Positions 52,952 through 60,393 of a DNA stretch of 64,000 nt are shown piece after piece. A model generated the notes under the pieces. The model searched no databases. It had not been told where the DNA came from and worked only from the letters and a program-made list of their open reading frames with translations. How positions within the stretch are numbered: the first letter of the stretch is position 1; every line of letters begins with the position of its first letter. Source of the DNA: an uncultured Oscillospiraceae bacterium (GTDB lineage Bacteria; Bacillota; Clostridia; Oscillospirales; Oscillospiraceae); the NCBI GenBank assembly GCA_900764755.1, contig CAAFPE010000001.1, positions 1 through 64,000 on the forward strand. The letters are read 5' to 3'. Both the position numbers and the translations under genes were made by a program.

Positions 52952-53203
52952 GTGCGGCTCTATACCCTCGATGGGAAGAAGTGCAATATATCTGGAGAGC
53001 GAATAAGACAATGGCGGCTGAACGCTGGCCTCACGCAAGAGGAGCTTGCAATTAAAATGCAGCTCAGTGGTTTGCAGATGGGTCAAATGGCGATCAGCCG
53101 CATAGAGACCGGTAAGCGGTTGGTTGCCGACTTTGAATTGAAGATATTTGCTCACGCCCTTGGTGTTACAATGGAATGGCTTACCGCTGAAAACGAAAAA
53201 TGA
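52952..53203 (+). CDS. XRE-family phage repressor
   Basis: 83-aa Cro/C1-type HTH protein: GERIRQWRLNAGLTQEELAI, then MGQMAISRIETGKRLVADFE. The start is GTG at 52952 with AAAGGTGG upstream. It has no peptidase domain, so induction would not be by LexA-like self-cleavage. It is divergent from the DUF4236 gene and probably binds the 15-bp repeats between them. Confidence 0.88.
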   Translation: MRLYTLDGKKCNISGERIRQWRLNAGLTQEELAIKMQLSGLQMGQMAISRIETGKRLVADFELKIFAHALGVTMEWLTAENEK

Positions 53204-53237
53204 AGCGCCGTGCTTTTGCATGGCGCTTCATTTTTTA
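53202..53237 (+). terminator. Terminator of the XRE gene
   Basis: 8-bp stem GAAGCGCC (53202-53209) / GGCGCTTC (53222-53229), extended by TGC/GCA, followed by seven T. Confidence 0.88.
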
Positions 53238-53243
53238 TTCTCA

Positions 53244-53985
53244 CTCTTGCCCCAGATGGCTCCTTGTCGCATTTTTGACCCCCTAACTATTTCCCGGCCC
53301 GGCCCCGGGGAAGCGATTTTTTGACCCCTTACCTAAAAAAATTTTGCGCTTCCGAACCCGCAAGGCTTGGCCTGCGGCCCAGCAGTACCTTTCGCGGGCG
53401 CGGGCGTTCCGACTTCGCGCGGGTGGGCGAGGGCGCGGGCGCGTTTGGTGTGATCTTCGGCCTGGCCGCTGGCGTTGGCTCTGGCCTTGGTTGCCCGTTC
53501 TGCTCCCGCTGGTGGTGGGCTGTCCCTGCCTGGTGCGGTGGTTGCTGTCCGGTCTCCCGGCTGGTGGCTCCCGATTGCTGTTCCCGCTGTCCCTCTGCCT
53601 GCTGGCGGCTTGCACTGCCCCCGGGCCTGCATGAGTACGCCCCACCGCCCGCGCCCGCATAGGCCGCAGCCACCACGGCGACGATCTGCCGCCCACGGTT
53701 CCGGCTCACACCATGCCACCCCCGGCCCGATCTGCCGCCGCCGTCTCCCGCTGATCTGCCGCCCGTCCTGCCCCGGTTCCTGCCCGCCGCCGTTCTGCCG
53801 CCGATCATGTCCAGCCGCCCGGCGGAGGGTTTTATGCGCCCGGTCTGGTATCTTGATAGCCTGGATATATACGCCCCCTATAATCCCCCAAACACAGCAT
53901 TTTCCACAAAAAACCACCCCGGAAATTTGTGCAAAAAAACTTCCCCAGTCCCCCCTAAAGGGGGACGGGGGAACGGTTTTGGCCC
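53244..53985. other. GC-rich stretch with no supportable gene
   Basis: Long open frames exist on both strands, as expected from high GC, but all have low-complexity Pro/Gly/Arg/Ala composition and no start with a good ribosome binding site. The short direct repeat TTTTGACCCC occurs at about 53274 and 53316. A hairpin GTCCCCC/GGGGGAC lies near 53950-53966. It may be a long leader or degenerate DNA. Confidence 0.45.
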
Positions 53986-53987
53986 TA

Positions 53988-54016
53988 TTGACGGCCCGAA
54001 AAAATGCCGCTATCAT
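53988..54016 (+). promoter_or_regulatory. Promoter of the small ORF at 54104
   Basis: TTGACG (53988-53993), 17-bp spacer, TATCAT (54011-54016). Confidence 0.65.
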
Positions 54017-54103
54017 CCGAGGCAAGCGGAGGCCACACGGCCCGCCGCCCAGCGAACCGCCCAGGGCCACCACGGCCCAGGCGACCAGAAAGGGGAGGTG
54101 AAC

Positions 54104-54241
54104 ATGACCACGCCAACAGCAAGCGAATTGCTTGTACAGCAGGCACGGGAGGCCGAACGGCTCCGGCTCTTGCTACTCGCCAGCGAGTGCAAAGACCTTG
54201 ACGAGTTCCGCCAGCGGCTCCGCGATCTGCTGAACAAGTAA
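54104..54241 (+). CDS. 45-aa helical peptide gene
   Basis: ATG at 54104 follows GGGGAGGTG. The product is one amphipathic helix with a Leu-rich core (EAERLRLLLLASECKDLDEF). A promoter lies 90 bp upstream. First gene of the plus-strand cargo block. Function unknown. Confidence 0.6.
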   Translation: MTTPTASELLVQQAREAERLRLLLLASECKDLDEFRQRLRDLLNK

Positions 54242-54432
54242 AGCGCCGGGCCACCCCACCAAGGCACGGCCCGACGCTCTCAACCACGGCACGGGCTGCG
54301 AGTTCGCCGCCGCCCTGCCGCTTGTATTCTACCACCGCCGCCGGGGAAAATCAACGCCCCGGCGGGGCGGTTCAAAAAAATTTCCCCCGTAGGGGGAACC
54401 CCCAGTCCCCGAAAAAAATTGCGAAAAAGTGC

Positions 54433-54489
54433 TTGACAAAACGACACGCAACAGTGTATGCTGAAAGTACAGAACGACACGCAACAGTG
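54433..54489 (+). promoter_or_regulatory. Promoter with two ACGACACGCAACAGTG operators
   Basis: TTGACA (54433-54438), 18-bp spacer, TATGCT (54457-54462). The 16-bp sequence ACGACACGCAACAGTG fills the spacer (54441-54456) and recurs downstream (54474-54489). Its core is the dyad ACAC-N6-GTGT, found again at 59431-59444. Repression by a dimeric regulator is likely. Confidence 0.85.
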
Positions 54490-54521
54490 AACAGGCCAAC
54501 GAGCCGGAAAGGAAAAACACC

Positions 54522-54935
54522 ATGACAAACAACGAGATCATCTTTGAGACCGTCCGCGCCAACTTTACCCCCGCCCAGCTTGCCGAGCTGGTCGCCGCCA
54601 CCTACACCGCCGAGCAGATCGCCGCCCGCCGGGCGGGCGTGAAGATCACCGTTGCCGAGGGCAGCGACGAGACCCCCGACGCCGTGTTTCATGCCATGCT
54701 GGCCGCTGACACTTTCCACACTTTCGCGGAGTGGAAGCGCATGGGGTACAGCGTGAAAAAGGGCCAGCACGCCGCCCTGGTGTGCAACCTCTGGAAGTAC
54801 ACCGACAAGCCCGGCAAGGCCGCCAAGGAAGCCGCCGCCGCTGCCGGGCAGGACGCCCCCGAGACCGACCCCCATTTCTATATGGCGAAGTCCCACCTGT
54901 TCAACGCCTTGCAGGTTGAAAAATCCAAGCGCTGA
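54522..54935 (+). CDS. ArdC-like N-terminal domain protein
   Basis: 137 aa. The segment FHTFAEWKRMGYSVKKGQHA followed by ALVCNLWKY is the core of the ArdC/antirestriction N-terminal (ssDNA-binding) domain of conjugative elements. The metalloprotease domain of full ArdC is absent. Such small forms are frequent in Bacillota mobile elements. It is driven by a promoter with operator repeats and followed by the first copy of the structured intergenic motif. Confidence 0.75.
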   Translation: MTNNEIIFETVRANFTPAQLAELVAATYTAEQIAARRAGVKITVAEGSDETPDAVFHAMLAADTFHTFAEWKRMGYSVKKGQHAALVCNLWKYTDKPGKAAKEAAAAAGQDAPETDPHFYMAKSHLFNALQVEKSKR

Positions 54936-54943
54936 CCCAGCCG

Positions 54944-54988
54944 CCGGACACCTTAGCGGGCCGCACCGGACAAAGCGACCCGACCCCA
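54944..54988 (+). repeat. Structured intergenic motif, copy 1
   Basis: 45 nt starting 8 bases after the stop of the ArdC-like gene. Stem CGGG (54957-54960) / CCCG (54979-54982) plus inner CGC/GCG around a C-A mismatch; apical loop contains CCGG, which can pair with the 5' CCGG of the motif. Identical to copy 2. Confidence 0.8.
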
Positions 54989-55040
54989 GCCCGACACCGG
55001 GCCACACAAGAAAAAAATAGATGATCTGGAGGTTATCAGC

Positions 55041-55925
55041 ATGAAAAAGTACATGGGCAACTACACCAACGAGGCCGCAAAGGCCCTGAAAGGCTCCGAG
55101 CGCATTATCTGCCGCGTGACCGACGACGGCGCGATCTATGTTACAAACGGCTTTATCGCCTACAAGATGACCCCCCCGGAGTATGCCGCCATCGTCCAGC
55201 CCGTGACCTGCTGCGAGGCCGGTAACTACACCATGCAGAACGGCGAAAAGGCCGCGGATAACGGCTTTGATCTGGTCAAGCTGTTTAACGAGACCGTGGA
55301 GCAGACCGCCAACGCCCCCGCCCTGGAGCGCTGCCCCCTGACCCTCCAGGCAGGCAAGGCCCCTGCCGCCAGCTACTACAACCCCGCCGCCGGTGTGGCG
55401 TCGTTCTACAACGCAAAATTTATTGCGGCGCTCACCCCCTCCGCAACGCTCCGGGCCACCGGCGCGATCTCCGCCGCCGTTGCCTATGTGGGCGGCGAAC
55501 CCCTGGCCCTGGTTCTGCCGATCAAACCCGAACCCAAGGCCGCCCGGGCCGTCAAGGCATACTTTGCCGAGTGTGACAACGGCGCCACCGCCGAGGCCGA
55601 CAAACTCCGCGCCGAGCTGGCCCAGGCACAAGACGAGCTTTCCGCTGTGCGCGGCGATCTTTACCGGGCCACTAACAAAATCGCCGAGCTGGAAGCCCAG
55701 CAGGCCGCGCCCGCCGCCGAGCAGCCCGAACCCAAAACCGCCGCCGAACTGATTGCCGCCCGCTTTGCCGATCTGGCAGGCGTCACCGCCACCATCAAGG
55801 GCGCACAGACCGCCGCGCCGGTGGTGTGGCTGGCCGGAGACACCGAGCGCCACGCCGACGCGATCAAGGCCGCCGGGGCCAAGTGGAGCAGCAAAAAATC
55901 CGCCTATTATGTCCGCGTCGCCTGA
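55041..55925 (+). CDS. Uncharacterised mobile-element protein
   Basis: 294 aa, not recognised. N-terminal ~165 residues are globular and beta-rich (SERIICRVTDDGAIYVTNGF). A coiled coil spans ~180-220 (ADKLRAELAQAQDELSAVRG). The C-terminus ends in AIKAAGAKWSSKKSAYYVRV, similar to the KSNGFRWSPRYSAWQRQL end of the gene at 57376. ATG follows GGAGG. Flanked on both sides by copies of the structured motif. Confidence 0.7.
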   Translation: MKKYMGNYTNEAAKALKGSERIICRVTDDGAIYVTNGFIAYKMTPPEYAAIVQPVTCCEAGNYTMQNGEKAADNGFDLVKLFNETVEQTANAPALERCPLTLQAGKAPAASYYNPAAGVASFYNAKFIAALTPSATLRATGAISAAVAYVGGEPLALVLPIKPEPKAARAVKAYFAECDNGATAEADKLRAELAQAQDELSAVRGDLYRATNKIAELEAQQAAPAAEQPEPKTAAELIAARFADLAGVTATIKGAQTAAPVVWLAGDTERHADAIKAAGAKWSSKKSAYYVRVA

Positions 55926-55933
55926 CACGGACC

Positions 55934-55978
55934 CCGGACACCTTAGCGGGCCGCACCGGACAAAGCGACCCGACCCCA
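55934..55978 (+). repeat. Structured intergenic motif, copy 2
   Basis: 45 nt, identical to copy 1, starting 8 bases after the stop of the upstream gene. Followed directly by the 35-nt leader repeat. Confidence 0.8.
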
Positions 55979-55981
55979 TGT

Positions 55982-56016
55982 AAAACCCGCCGCCCAGGGT
56001 AAAGGGCAGAAAGGCC
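55982..56016 (+). repeat. 35-nt leader repeat, copy A
   Basis: Identical to 58463-58497. It contains the short hairpin GCCC-N8-GGGC and ends with AGAAAGG, which serves as ribosome binding site for the ATG at 56021. Confidence 0.8.
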
Positions 56017-56020
56017 AAAA

Positions 56021-56287
56021 ATGAATATGAGATTGACCGATTGGAACGCCTCTCTTGCACACGCCGCTGAGCTGGTAGACAAGTTGAACCAAAACGGTTG
56101 CAACGCCCGCGCCATTTCCTACTCCATGTACGATGGGCGCAAAGGTATCGCAATCCAGCTTTTCGATCGGGAAAACAATTTTTCTACCGAGTTCAAAACC
56201 GGCATTTTCTCCACATTCGGAGATATGAAAAACGCCCTCAACGCCTGCTATCATCGCGCTATGTCTGCCCAGTTCGGTAGAGTATAA
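56021..56287 (+). CDS. Small uncharacterised protein
   Basis: 88 aa, alpha/beta: WNASLAHAAELVDKLNQNGC, then YDGRKGIAIQLFDRENNFST. Its leader is the 35-nt repeat that also precedes the gene at 58504. No family recognised; cargo block of the prophage. Confidence 0.65.
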   Translation: MNMRLTDWNASLAHAAELVDKLNQNGCNARAISYSMYDGRKGIAIQLFDRENNFSTEFKTGIFSTFGDMKNALNACYHRAMSAQFGRV

Positions 56288-56324
56288 GCCACCCACCAAA
56301 GCACAAAACGAGGAGGTTTTCACC

Positions 56325-56768
56325 ATGGCAGCAATCGAGCGCAAAATCAACGGCACTTTTGCCCCCGTCCCCGGCGGCTACGCCCAGCAGATCAACGAGC
56401 AGACAACGCTTTTTGTCCCGGAGTTTACAGTTGCCCGCTACGACACCGAAACCGGTGAGCTTTTCGGCCACGCTCCCGACTATGAAGCACTGGAGGCGGC
56501 AAAGTCCCCCGCCGTTCACGCAGACAAACCCGGCGAATATTCCTATTGCTACGAAATGGAAAAGGCCCCGACAGGCTGCGACTTCTCCGCCAGTCTTTCA
56601 TACTACGGCAAGCATTATTATCTCCGTCCGCTCCGCGACGATCTCCCGCAGCTCCGCGGGCGCGGTATATCCTACGACGAGCAGCGCAGCACATACACCG
56701 TCACCCGCCGCGCCTATGACAAGCTCAAAGAGCAGTACCGCATGAGCTTTGAAACCTGTCTTGACTGA
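56325..56768 (+). CDS. Small uncharacterised protein
   Basis: 147 aa, rich in Tyr and charged residues: FTVARYDTETGELFGHAPDY, then RGISYDEQRSTYTVTRRAYD. AGGAGG lies 9 bases before the ATG. The stop is followed by copy 3 of the structured motif. No family recognised. Confidence 0.65.
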   Translation: MAAIERKINGTFAPVPGGYAQQINEQTTLFVPEFTVARYDTETGELFGHAPDYEALEAAKSPAVHADKPGEYSYCYEMEKAPTGCDFSASLSYYGKHYYLRPLRDDLPQLRGRGISYDEQRSTYTVTRRAYDKLKEQYRMSFETCLD

Positions 56769-56777
56769 CCACAACCC

Positions 56778-56822
56778 CCGGACACCTTCGCGGGCCGCAC
56801 CGGACAAAGCGACCCGGCCCCA
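56778..56822 (+). repeat. Structured intergenic motif, copy 3
   Basis: 45 nt, two substitutions from copies 1 and 2 (A to C and A to G, both outside the stems). Stem CGGG/CCCG retained. Confidence 0.8.
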
Positions 56823-56865
56823 GGCCACAAGGCCAAACCACAAACCCCAAAAAGGAGCTGATACC

Positions 56866-57027
56866 ATGCGCAAAGAGCCGTTCCCCATCAAAAATATTCT
56901 GGATAGTCTGCGCGAGGATGTCCAGAACGGCACGATCACCCTTTCCCAAGCCGCCGAGGAGCTTCACCGTGCCGGATGGTCAAACTACATCGACGAGGAC
57001 ACCGCCCGGCGGCTTCTAAAACTGTAA
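56866..57027 (+). CDS. 53-aa helical protein
   Basis: Start ATG at 56866 with AAGGAG upstream. FPIKNILDSLREDVQNGTIT and AAEELHRAGWSNYIDEDTAR form a small helical domain of the antitoxin/regulator type, but no partner is seen. Function unknown. Confidence 0.6.
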   Translation: MRKEPFPIKNILDSLREDVQNGTITLSQAAEELHRAGWSNYIDEDTARRLLKL

Positions 57028-57137
57028 GCCCGCAAGGCCGACGCAAACGCGCCGCCGGTGCAAGCCCGGCCTCGCTCCCACCAGGGCGGGGGCGCTCATG
57101 GGCCAAAACCCAAATCCAAAACAGGGAGGTTTCCACC

Positions 57138-57344
57138 ATGCCGCAACCCAAAATCTATGCCGCAGTCCTGAACCACTTCGGCAGCCTGTCCGACCTTGCC
57201 GCCACGCTTGGGGCGACGGTTGTTGGCGAGACCCTTTGCTTCTCCGGCCCGACTGGTCAGGCGGTTTCCGATCTCATGGAGCAGCACGGGCTTGATTACA
57301 ACTATTCCGGCACCCCGGAGGCGGCCAAGGAAGCCGACCAATAA
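57138..57344 (+). CDS. 68-aa uncharacterised protein
   Basis: Start ATG at 57138 preceded by GGGAGG. QPKIYAAVLNHFGSLSDLAA, then GPTGQAVSDLMEQHGLDYNY. No family recognised. Part of the cargo block with short intergenic gaps. Confidence 0.6.
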   Translation: MPQPKIYAAVLNHFGSLSDLAATLGATVVGETLCFSGPTGQAVSDLMEQHGLDYNYSGTPEAAKEADQ

Positions 57345-57375
57345 CCCCACCACCCAAAACCAAGGAGGAAAAGCC

Positions 57376-58380
57376 ATGTACGAACAGCAAAGCCTATTGA
57401 CCGCCGATCTGGACGAGATCATTGACGCCACCGGCCACAACGACGCACAGCCCCAGGAGCAAGCCCAGGAAGCCCCCGCCGTCAAATATTACCCCATCGA
57501 CGAGGAGACGGCCCGCCGGGCGCACGAGATGATGTCCATGCGAGACTACCCCGCAGGCCGCGCCACAAACGAATACCGGGCCAGCGTGGACAAAGCCGCC
57601 GCCCTGGTTGATCGCTGCAAGGCCGCCACAAGTCCCTACTACCACGGCAAGCTGGACGCCCTACTTGACCGCTACGCCCGCCGCCTCGCCCAGTGGACGA
57701 ACGACTACAACTGCAACGGCGCAAGCTGTCCCAGTATCCTTGTTTCCGGCGGCTCCAACTTCCCAGTGAAGAAAAAGCAGCGCCAGAACGCCCGCGAGGA
57801 CAGCTTGTGGCAGGAGTACAAAGAGATCGAGGCCATCTTACACAAAATCAAAACCGTCGGCTCCGGCCCCGTCGATCTGGCCGACCCCCACGCCCGTGAA
57901 ATGCTCGCCGATCAGCTCCAGCAGTTACAAAACAGGTTGGACACCGGCAAGGCCATGAACGCCTACTACCGCAAGCACAAGACCTTGAAGGGCTTCCCTG
58001 GTATGAGCGATGAAACCGCCGCCCAAAATGACGCCGCCATCCAAAGCGCCTATTCCTGGGCGCAAAAGCCCATGCCCGACTATGAGCTTTCCAGCCTGCG
58101 GGGCAAGATCAAGCGGGTGGAGGCCCGCCTTGCCGAGCTGGACGCCCGTACCGCCCAGCAGGCACAGCCCGCCGAAAACACCAAATTTGACGGCGGCGAG
58201 ATCGTCCGCAACCTGGAGGCCGACCGGCTCCAAATCCTCTTTGACGAAAAGCCCGACGAGGAGACCCGCGCCGCACTCAAATCCAACGGCTTCCGCTGGT
58301 CTCCCCGATACAGCGCATGGCAGCGGCAGTTGACACCCAACGCAGAGCAGGCCGCCCGCCGCGCCCTTGGCCTTGATTGA
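57376..58380 (+). CDS. Large uncharacterised mobile-element protein
   Basis: 334 aa from ATG 57376 (AAGGAGG upstream). Mostly helical: EETARRAHEMMSMRDYPAGR, a basic FPVKKKQRQNAREDSLWQEY segment, then coiled coils (QLQQLQNRLDTGKAMNAYYR). Proteins of this make-up are common in Bacillota conjugative elements; function unknown. The C-terminus TRAALKSNGFRWSPRYSAWQ resembles the end of the 55041 gene. A 9-bp hairpin and motif copy 4 follow the stop. Confidence 0.75.
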   Translation: MYEQQSLLTADLDEIIDATGHNDAQPQEQAQEAPAVKYYPIDEETARRAHEMMSMRDYPAGRATNEYRASVDKAAALVDRCKAATSPYYHGKLDALLDRYARRLAQWTNDYNCNGASCPSILVSGGSNFPVKKKQRQNAREDSLWQEYKEIEAILHKIKTVGSGPVDLADPHAREMLADQLQQLQNRLDTGKAMNAYYRKHKTLKGFPGMSDETAAQNDAAIQSAYSWAQKPMPDYELSSLRGKIKRVEARLAELDARTAQQAQPAENTKFDGGEIVRNLEADRLQILFDEKPDEETRAALKSNGFRWSPRYSAWQRQLTPNAEQAARRALGLD

Positions 58381-58385
58381 CAACC

Positions 58386-58407
58386 ATTTTCGTGACCCCA
58401 CGAAAAT
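58386..58407 (+). other. Perfect 9-bp hairpin after the 57376 gene
   Basis: ATTTTCGTG (58386-58394) and its exact complement (58399-58407) with a four-base loop. No T run follows, so it is not a standard terminator. Confidence 0.6.
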
Positions 58408-58412
58408 GATAC

Positions 58413-58459
58413 CCGGACACCTTGGAGCCGCCGCACCGGCACAAAGCGACGGCACCCCA
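58413..58459 (+). repeat. Structured intergenic motif, copy 4 (compensatory stem)
   Basis: 47 nt. The conserved blocks CCGGACACCTT, CCGCACCGG and ACAAAGCGA are kept, but the stem is GCCG/CGGC instead of CGGG/CCCG. Three of four pairs changed on both sides. This is covariation evidence for an RNA structure. Confidence 0.85.
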
Positions 58460-58462
58460 TAC

Positions 58463-58497
58463 AAAACCCGCCGCCCAGGGTAAAGGGCAGAAAGGCC
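58463..58497 (+). repeat. 35-nt leader repeat, copy B
   Basis: Identical to 55982-56016 and again directly downstream of a structured motif copy and directly upstream of a start codon (58504). Confidence 0.8.
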
Positions 58498-58503
58498 GCA
58501 AAT

Positions 58504-58698
58504 ATGTATGTTCTGGAATACAAGCAGCTTCATATCGTCCGTGAGGAGCAGACTAAAAATCGAACCTGCCAAAGCTACCGTTGGAAACAGGCCGCCATCT
58601 GCGAGAGCAGGGAACCTCTTGAAGCAATCCGTTCCGCCAAAACTCGCCCCGAAGAATGGCGCGTTGTCCCCATGGGCGACAGCGCAGCAGAGAATTGA
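58504..58698 (+). CDS. 64-aa uncharacterised protein
   Basis: YVLEYKQLHIVREEQTKNRT, then SREPLEAIRSAKTRPEEWRV. The ribosome binding site is in the 35-nt leader repeat. No family recognised. Confidence 0.6.
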   Translation: MYVLEYKQLHIVREEQTKNRTCQSYRWKQAAICESREPLEAIRSAKTRPEEWRVVPMGDSAAEN

Positions 58699-58711
58699 AG
58701 GAGATTGCCCC

Positions 58712-58957
58712 ATGTCAATTCTGTATGAAAAGTTCAAAAAATACCAGGTTCCCGCATCCTCTGTTGAGGACTTCCGCCGCCGCTACACAAAGCCCGACCG
58801 CTTTGCACAGCGCGGCCCGGAATATCAGGCCGCCGTCCTCCAGGCTGCCCGCGACGATCTTGCACGGTTCGGCTATACCATCATCAGCCGCCACGACAGC
58901 GTGACCGGTGAAGTCGTGGCCTACTACGAGCCAAACGAACAGGAGGTATCCCAATGA
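58712..58957 (+). CDS. 81-aa uncharacterised protein
   Basis: Start ATG at 58712 with GAAGGAG upstream. SILYEKFKKYQVPASSVEDF, DDLARFGYTIISRHDSVTGE. The stop overlaps the next start (ATGA). No family recognised. Confidence 0.65.
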   Translation: MSILYEKFKKYQVPASSVEDFRRRYTKPDRFAQRGPEYQAAVLQAARDDLARFGYTIISRHDSVTGEVVAYYEPNEQEVSQ

Positions 58958-59424
58958 TTGACCACAAGAACCACTATGCCCGCTACTGTGAACTCATATC
59001 CCTGGCCGCCAGCTCCGCCCCCGCTCGCCAGCGGGACGGCGGATACATGGCCGCCGTCTATATCCTTTCCGCCGACAAAACGCTGTGTGACATCGCCCGG
59101 CGCAAAATTTGCCCCGACGGTATCAGTTTCCCCGGTATTTTGTCCGTCGCCCGCCGGGCGGAACTGTCTGACAGTCAATTTACAGCCATCCGCTCCGCTC
59201 ACAATCTATTCAATGGCGGCTCCAGTTCCTCTGTTACCCCCTATGATCTTGCCCTCTGCGATTATCTGACTTTGGACATCATCACGCAGGCCATGTATAT
59301 CTGGAAGTGCGGCTGCACCGTTTCCGCCGGTCAAGATGGCAGCATACAGCTTGACCGCACCGGCGAGTGCCAGCGCCGCGGGATTGAACAGGCCCTTTCC
59401 CAGCATTTATCTGAATTTGAATAG
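58954..59424 (+). CDS. DUF6075-like protein (tentative)
   Basis: 156 aa. GYMAAVYILSADKTLCDIAR and FTAIRSAHNLFNGGSSSSVT recall the DUF6075 type seen in Bacillota mobile elements; I am not certain. Translationally coupled to the preceding gene. Function unknown. Confidence 0.6.
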   Translation: MIDHKNHYARYCELISLAASSAPARQRDGGYMAAVYILSADKTLCDIARRKICPDGISFPGILSVARRAELSDSQFTAIRSAHNLFNGGSSSSVTPYDLALCDYLTLDIITQAMYIWKCGCTVSAGQDGSIQLDRTGECQRRGIEQALSQHLSEFE

Positions 59425-59450
59425 ACCTATACACTGTTTCGTGTTATAAT
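59422..59450 (+). promoter_or_regulatory. Second promoter with the ACAC-N6-GTGT operator
   Basis: TAGACC (59422-59427), 17-bp spacer, TATAAT (59445-59450). The spacer holds ACACTGTTTCGTGT (59431-59444), which on the other strand is ACACGAAACAGTGT, one base from the core at 54433-54489. Drives the genes at 59488-60184. Confidence 0.8.
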
Positions 59451-59487
59451 ACGACAAGTTCAATTCACTTCATCGGGAGGTTTTTAT

Positions 59488-59673
59488 ATGACCAACAAGG
59501 AATACATCGCCCAGCGCGTCAACAAGAATTGCACCCGTGCCTCGTGCCTCCTCTGTGCCGAGGCCGATAAATACCCCAGCTATAACGATTGCCCATATCT
59601 CCCCCTTAAAGAAATCGCTTGCAACAGGCCCTTAACCGCCGCAGATGTCCCCGATGATCTTGCAGCCGACTGA
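59488..59673 (+). CDS. 61-aa cysteine-containing protein
   Basis: Start preceded by GGGAGG. Cysteines CTRASCLLCAEADKYPSYND and DCPYLP could form a small zinc site. First gene after the second operator-bearing promoter. Function unknown. Confidence 0.6.
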   Translation: MTNKEYIAQRVNKNCTRASCLLCAEADKYPSYNDCPYLPLKEIACNRPLTAADVPDDLAAD

Positions 59674-59692
59674 TAGTGAATGGAGGCACCCC

Positions 59693-59956
59693 ATGGACAA
59701 CACACAGCAGATTTTCCCGGCGTTCCGCCTGGTGGCTCAGTTTGCCGACGGTAAGCGCCTCACCTTTGACGGCCTGACAGAGCAGCAGGCACAGCAAAGC
59801 ATGGAGGCCGCTCAGGCCCAGCATGGAGATATTACCTGGTTCGACGGCGTAACCGACCAGCACTACGAAAACGGGCGCTATTACAAACTCACCCCACAGC
59901 CCCCGGAGATCACCATGATCGACCTGACGGGCTATAACGAACCCCAGGAGGAATGA
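59693..59956 (+). CDS. 87-aa uncharacterised protein
   Basis: QIFPAFRLVAQFADGKRLTF, then QHYENGRYYKLTPQPPEITM. ATG at 59693 has GGAGG upstream. Ends with a DLTGYNEPQEE tail. No family recognised. Confidence 0.6.
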   Translation: MDNTQQIFPAFRLVAQFADGKRLTFDGLTEQQAQQSMEAAQAQHGDITWFDGVTDQHYENGRYYKLTPQPPEITMIDLTGYNEPQEE

Positions 59957-59959
59957 CCT

Positions 59960-60184
59960 ATGCCAGTTCCAGAATACAGGCGGCGCGGCAACGACCGTTA
60001 TAACGCCAAGTGCGACTATATCAGCGTCCGCCCGATCAAGTCCATCGGCGCGGCCATCCGTGCCGCCGCCAAGGCCGCCGATCAGAGCGTCCAGGGCTAT
60101 GTGATACAGGCTTGTATTGAGCGCATGAAGCGGGAGGGCCAGCCCCTCGAACTCAATACGCCCGACGAACCCCCGGAACCCTGA
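59960..60184 (+). CDS. Arc/ribbon-helix-helix-like small protein
   Basis: 74 aa. CDYISVRPIKSIGAAIRAAA is followed by SVQGYVIQACIERMKREGQP, the strand-helix-helix pattern of Arc/HicB-type DNA-binding proteins. It may be the repressor that uses the ACAC-N6-GTGT dyad, since RHH dimers bind short dyads and it is encoded from one of the two promoters. Inference only. Confidence 0.65.
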   Translation: MPVPEYRRRGNDRYNAKCDYISVRPIKSIGAAIRAAAKAADQSVQGYVIQACIERMKREGQPLELNTPDEPPEP

Positions 60185-60237
60185 CGCCGTTATCAGAACG
60201 GGAAAAAGCGTTATCAAAACCTCAAAAAGTGAAACAA

Positions 60238-60278
60238 AACCCCGGCAGACCGTAACAAAACGGCCCGCCGGGGTTCTT
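60238..60278 (+). terminator. Terminator of the cargo block
   Basis: 9-bp stem AACCCCGGC (60238-60246) / GCCGGGGTT (60267-60275) followed by CTTTC. Upstream, GTTATCAnAAC is repeated twice (near 60189 and 60210). Confidence 0.8.
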
Positions 60279-60393
60279 TCATCTTTTCCCGCTCCTGTAC
60301 AGGTATCTATACCGGCTCCGCAGCGCCCGTATCCGCCGCCGCCGGGCTAAGTACCTACCCACGCTTCCGGTTATCGTTCTCACAAAACCCATT

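Noticed and set aside
53333..54073. 246-codon minus-strand ORF and overlapping frames in the GC-rich stretch
   Set aside because: Several frames are open at once on both strands, all rich in Pro/Gly/Arg; no start signal; a plus-strand promoter lies inside.
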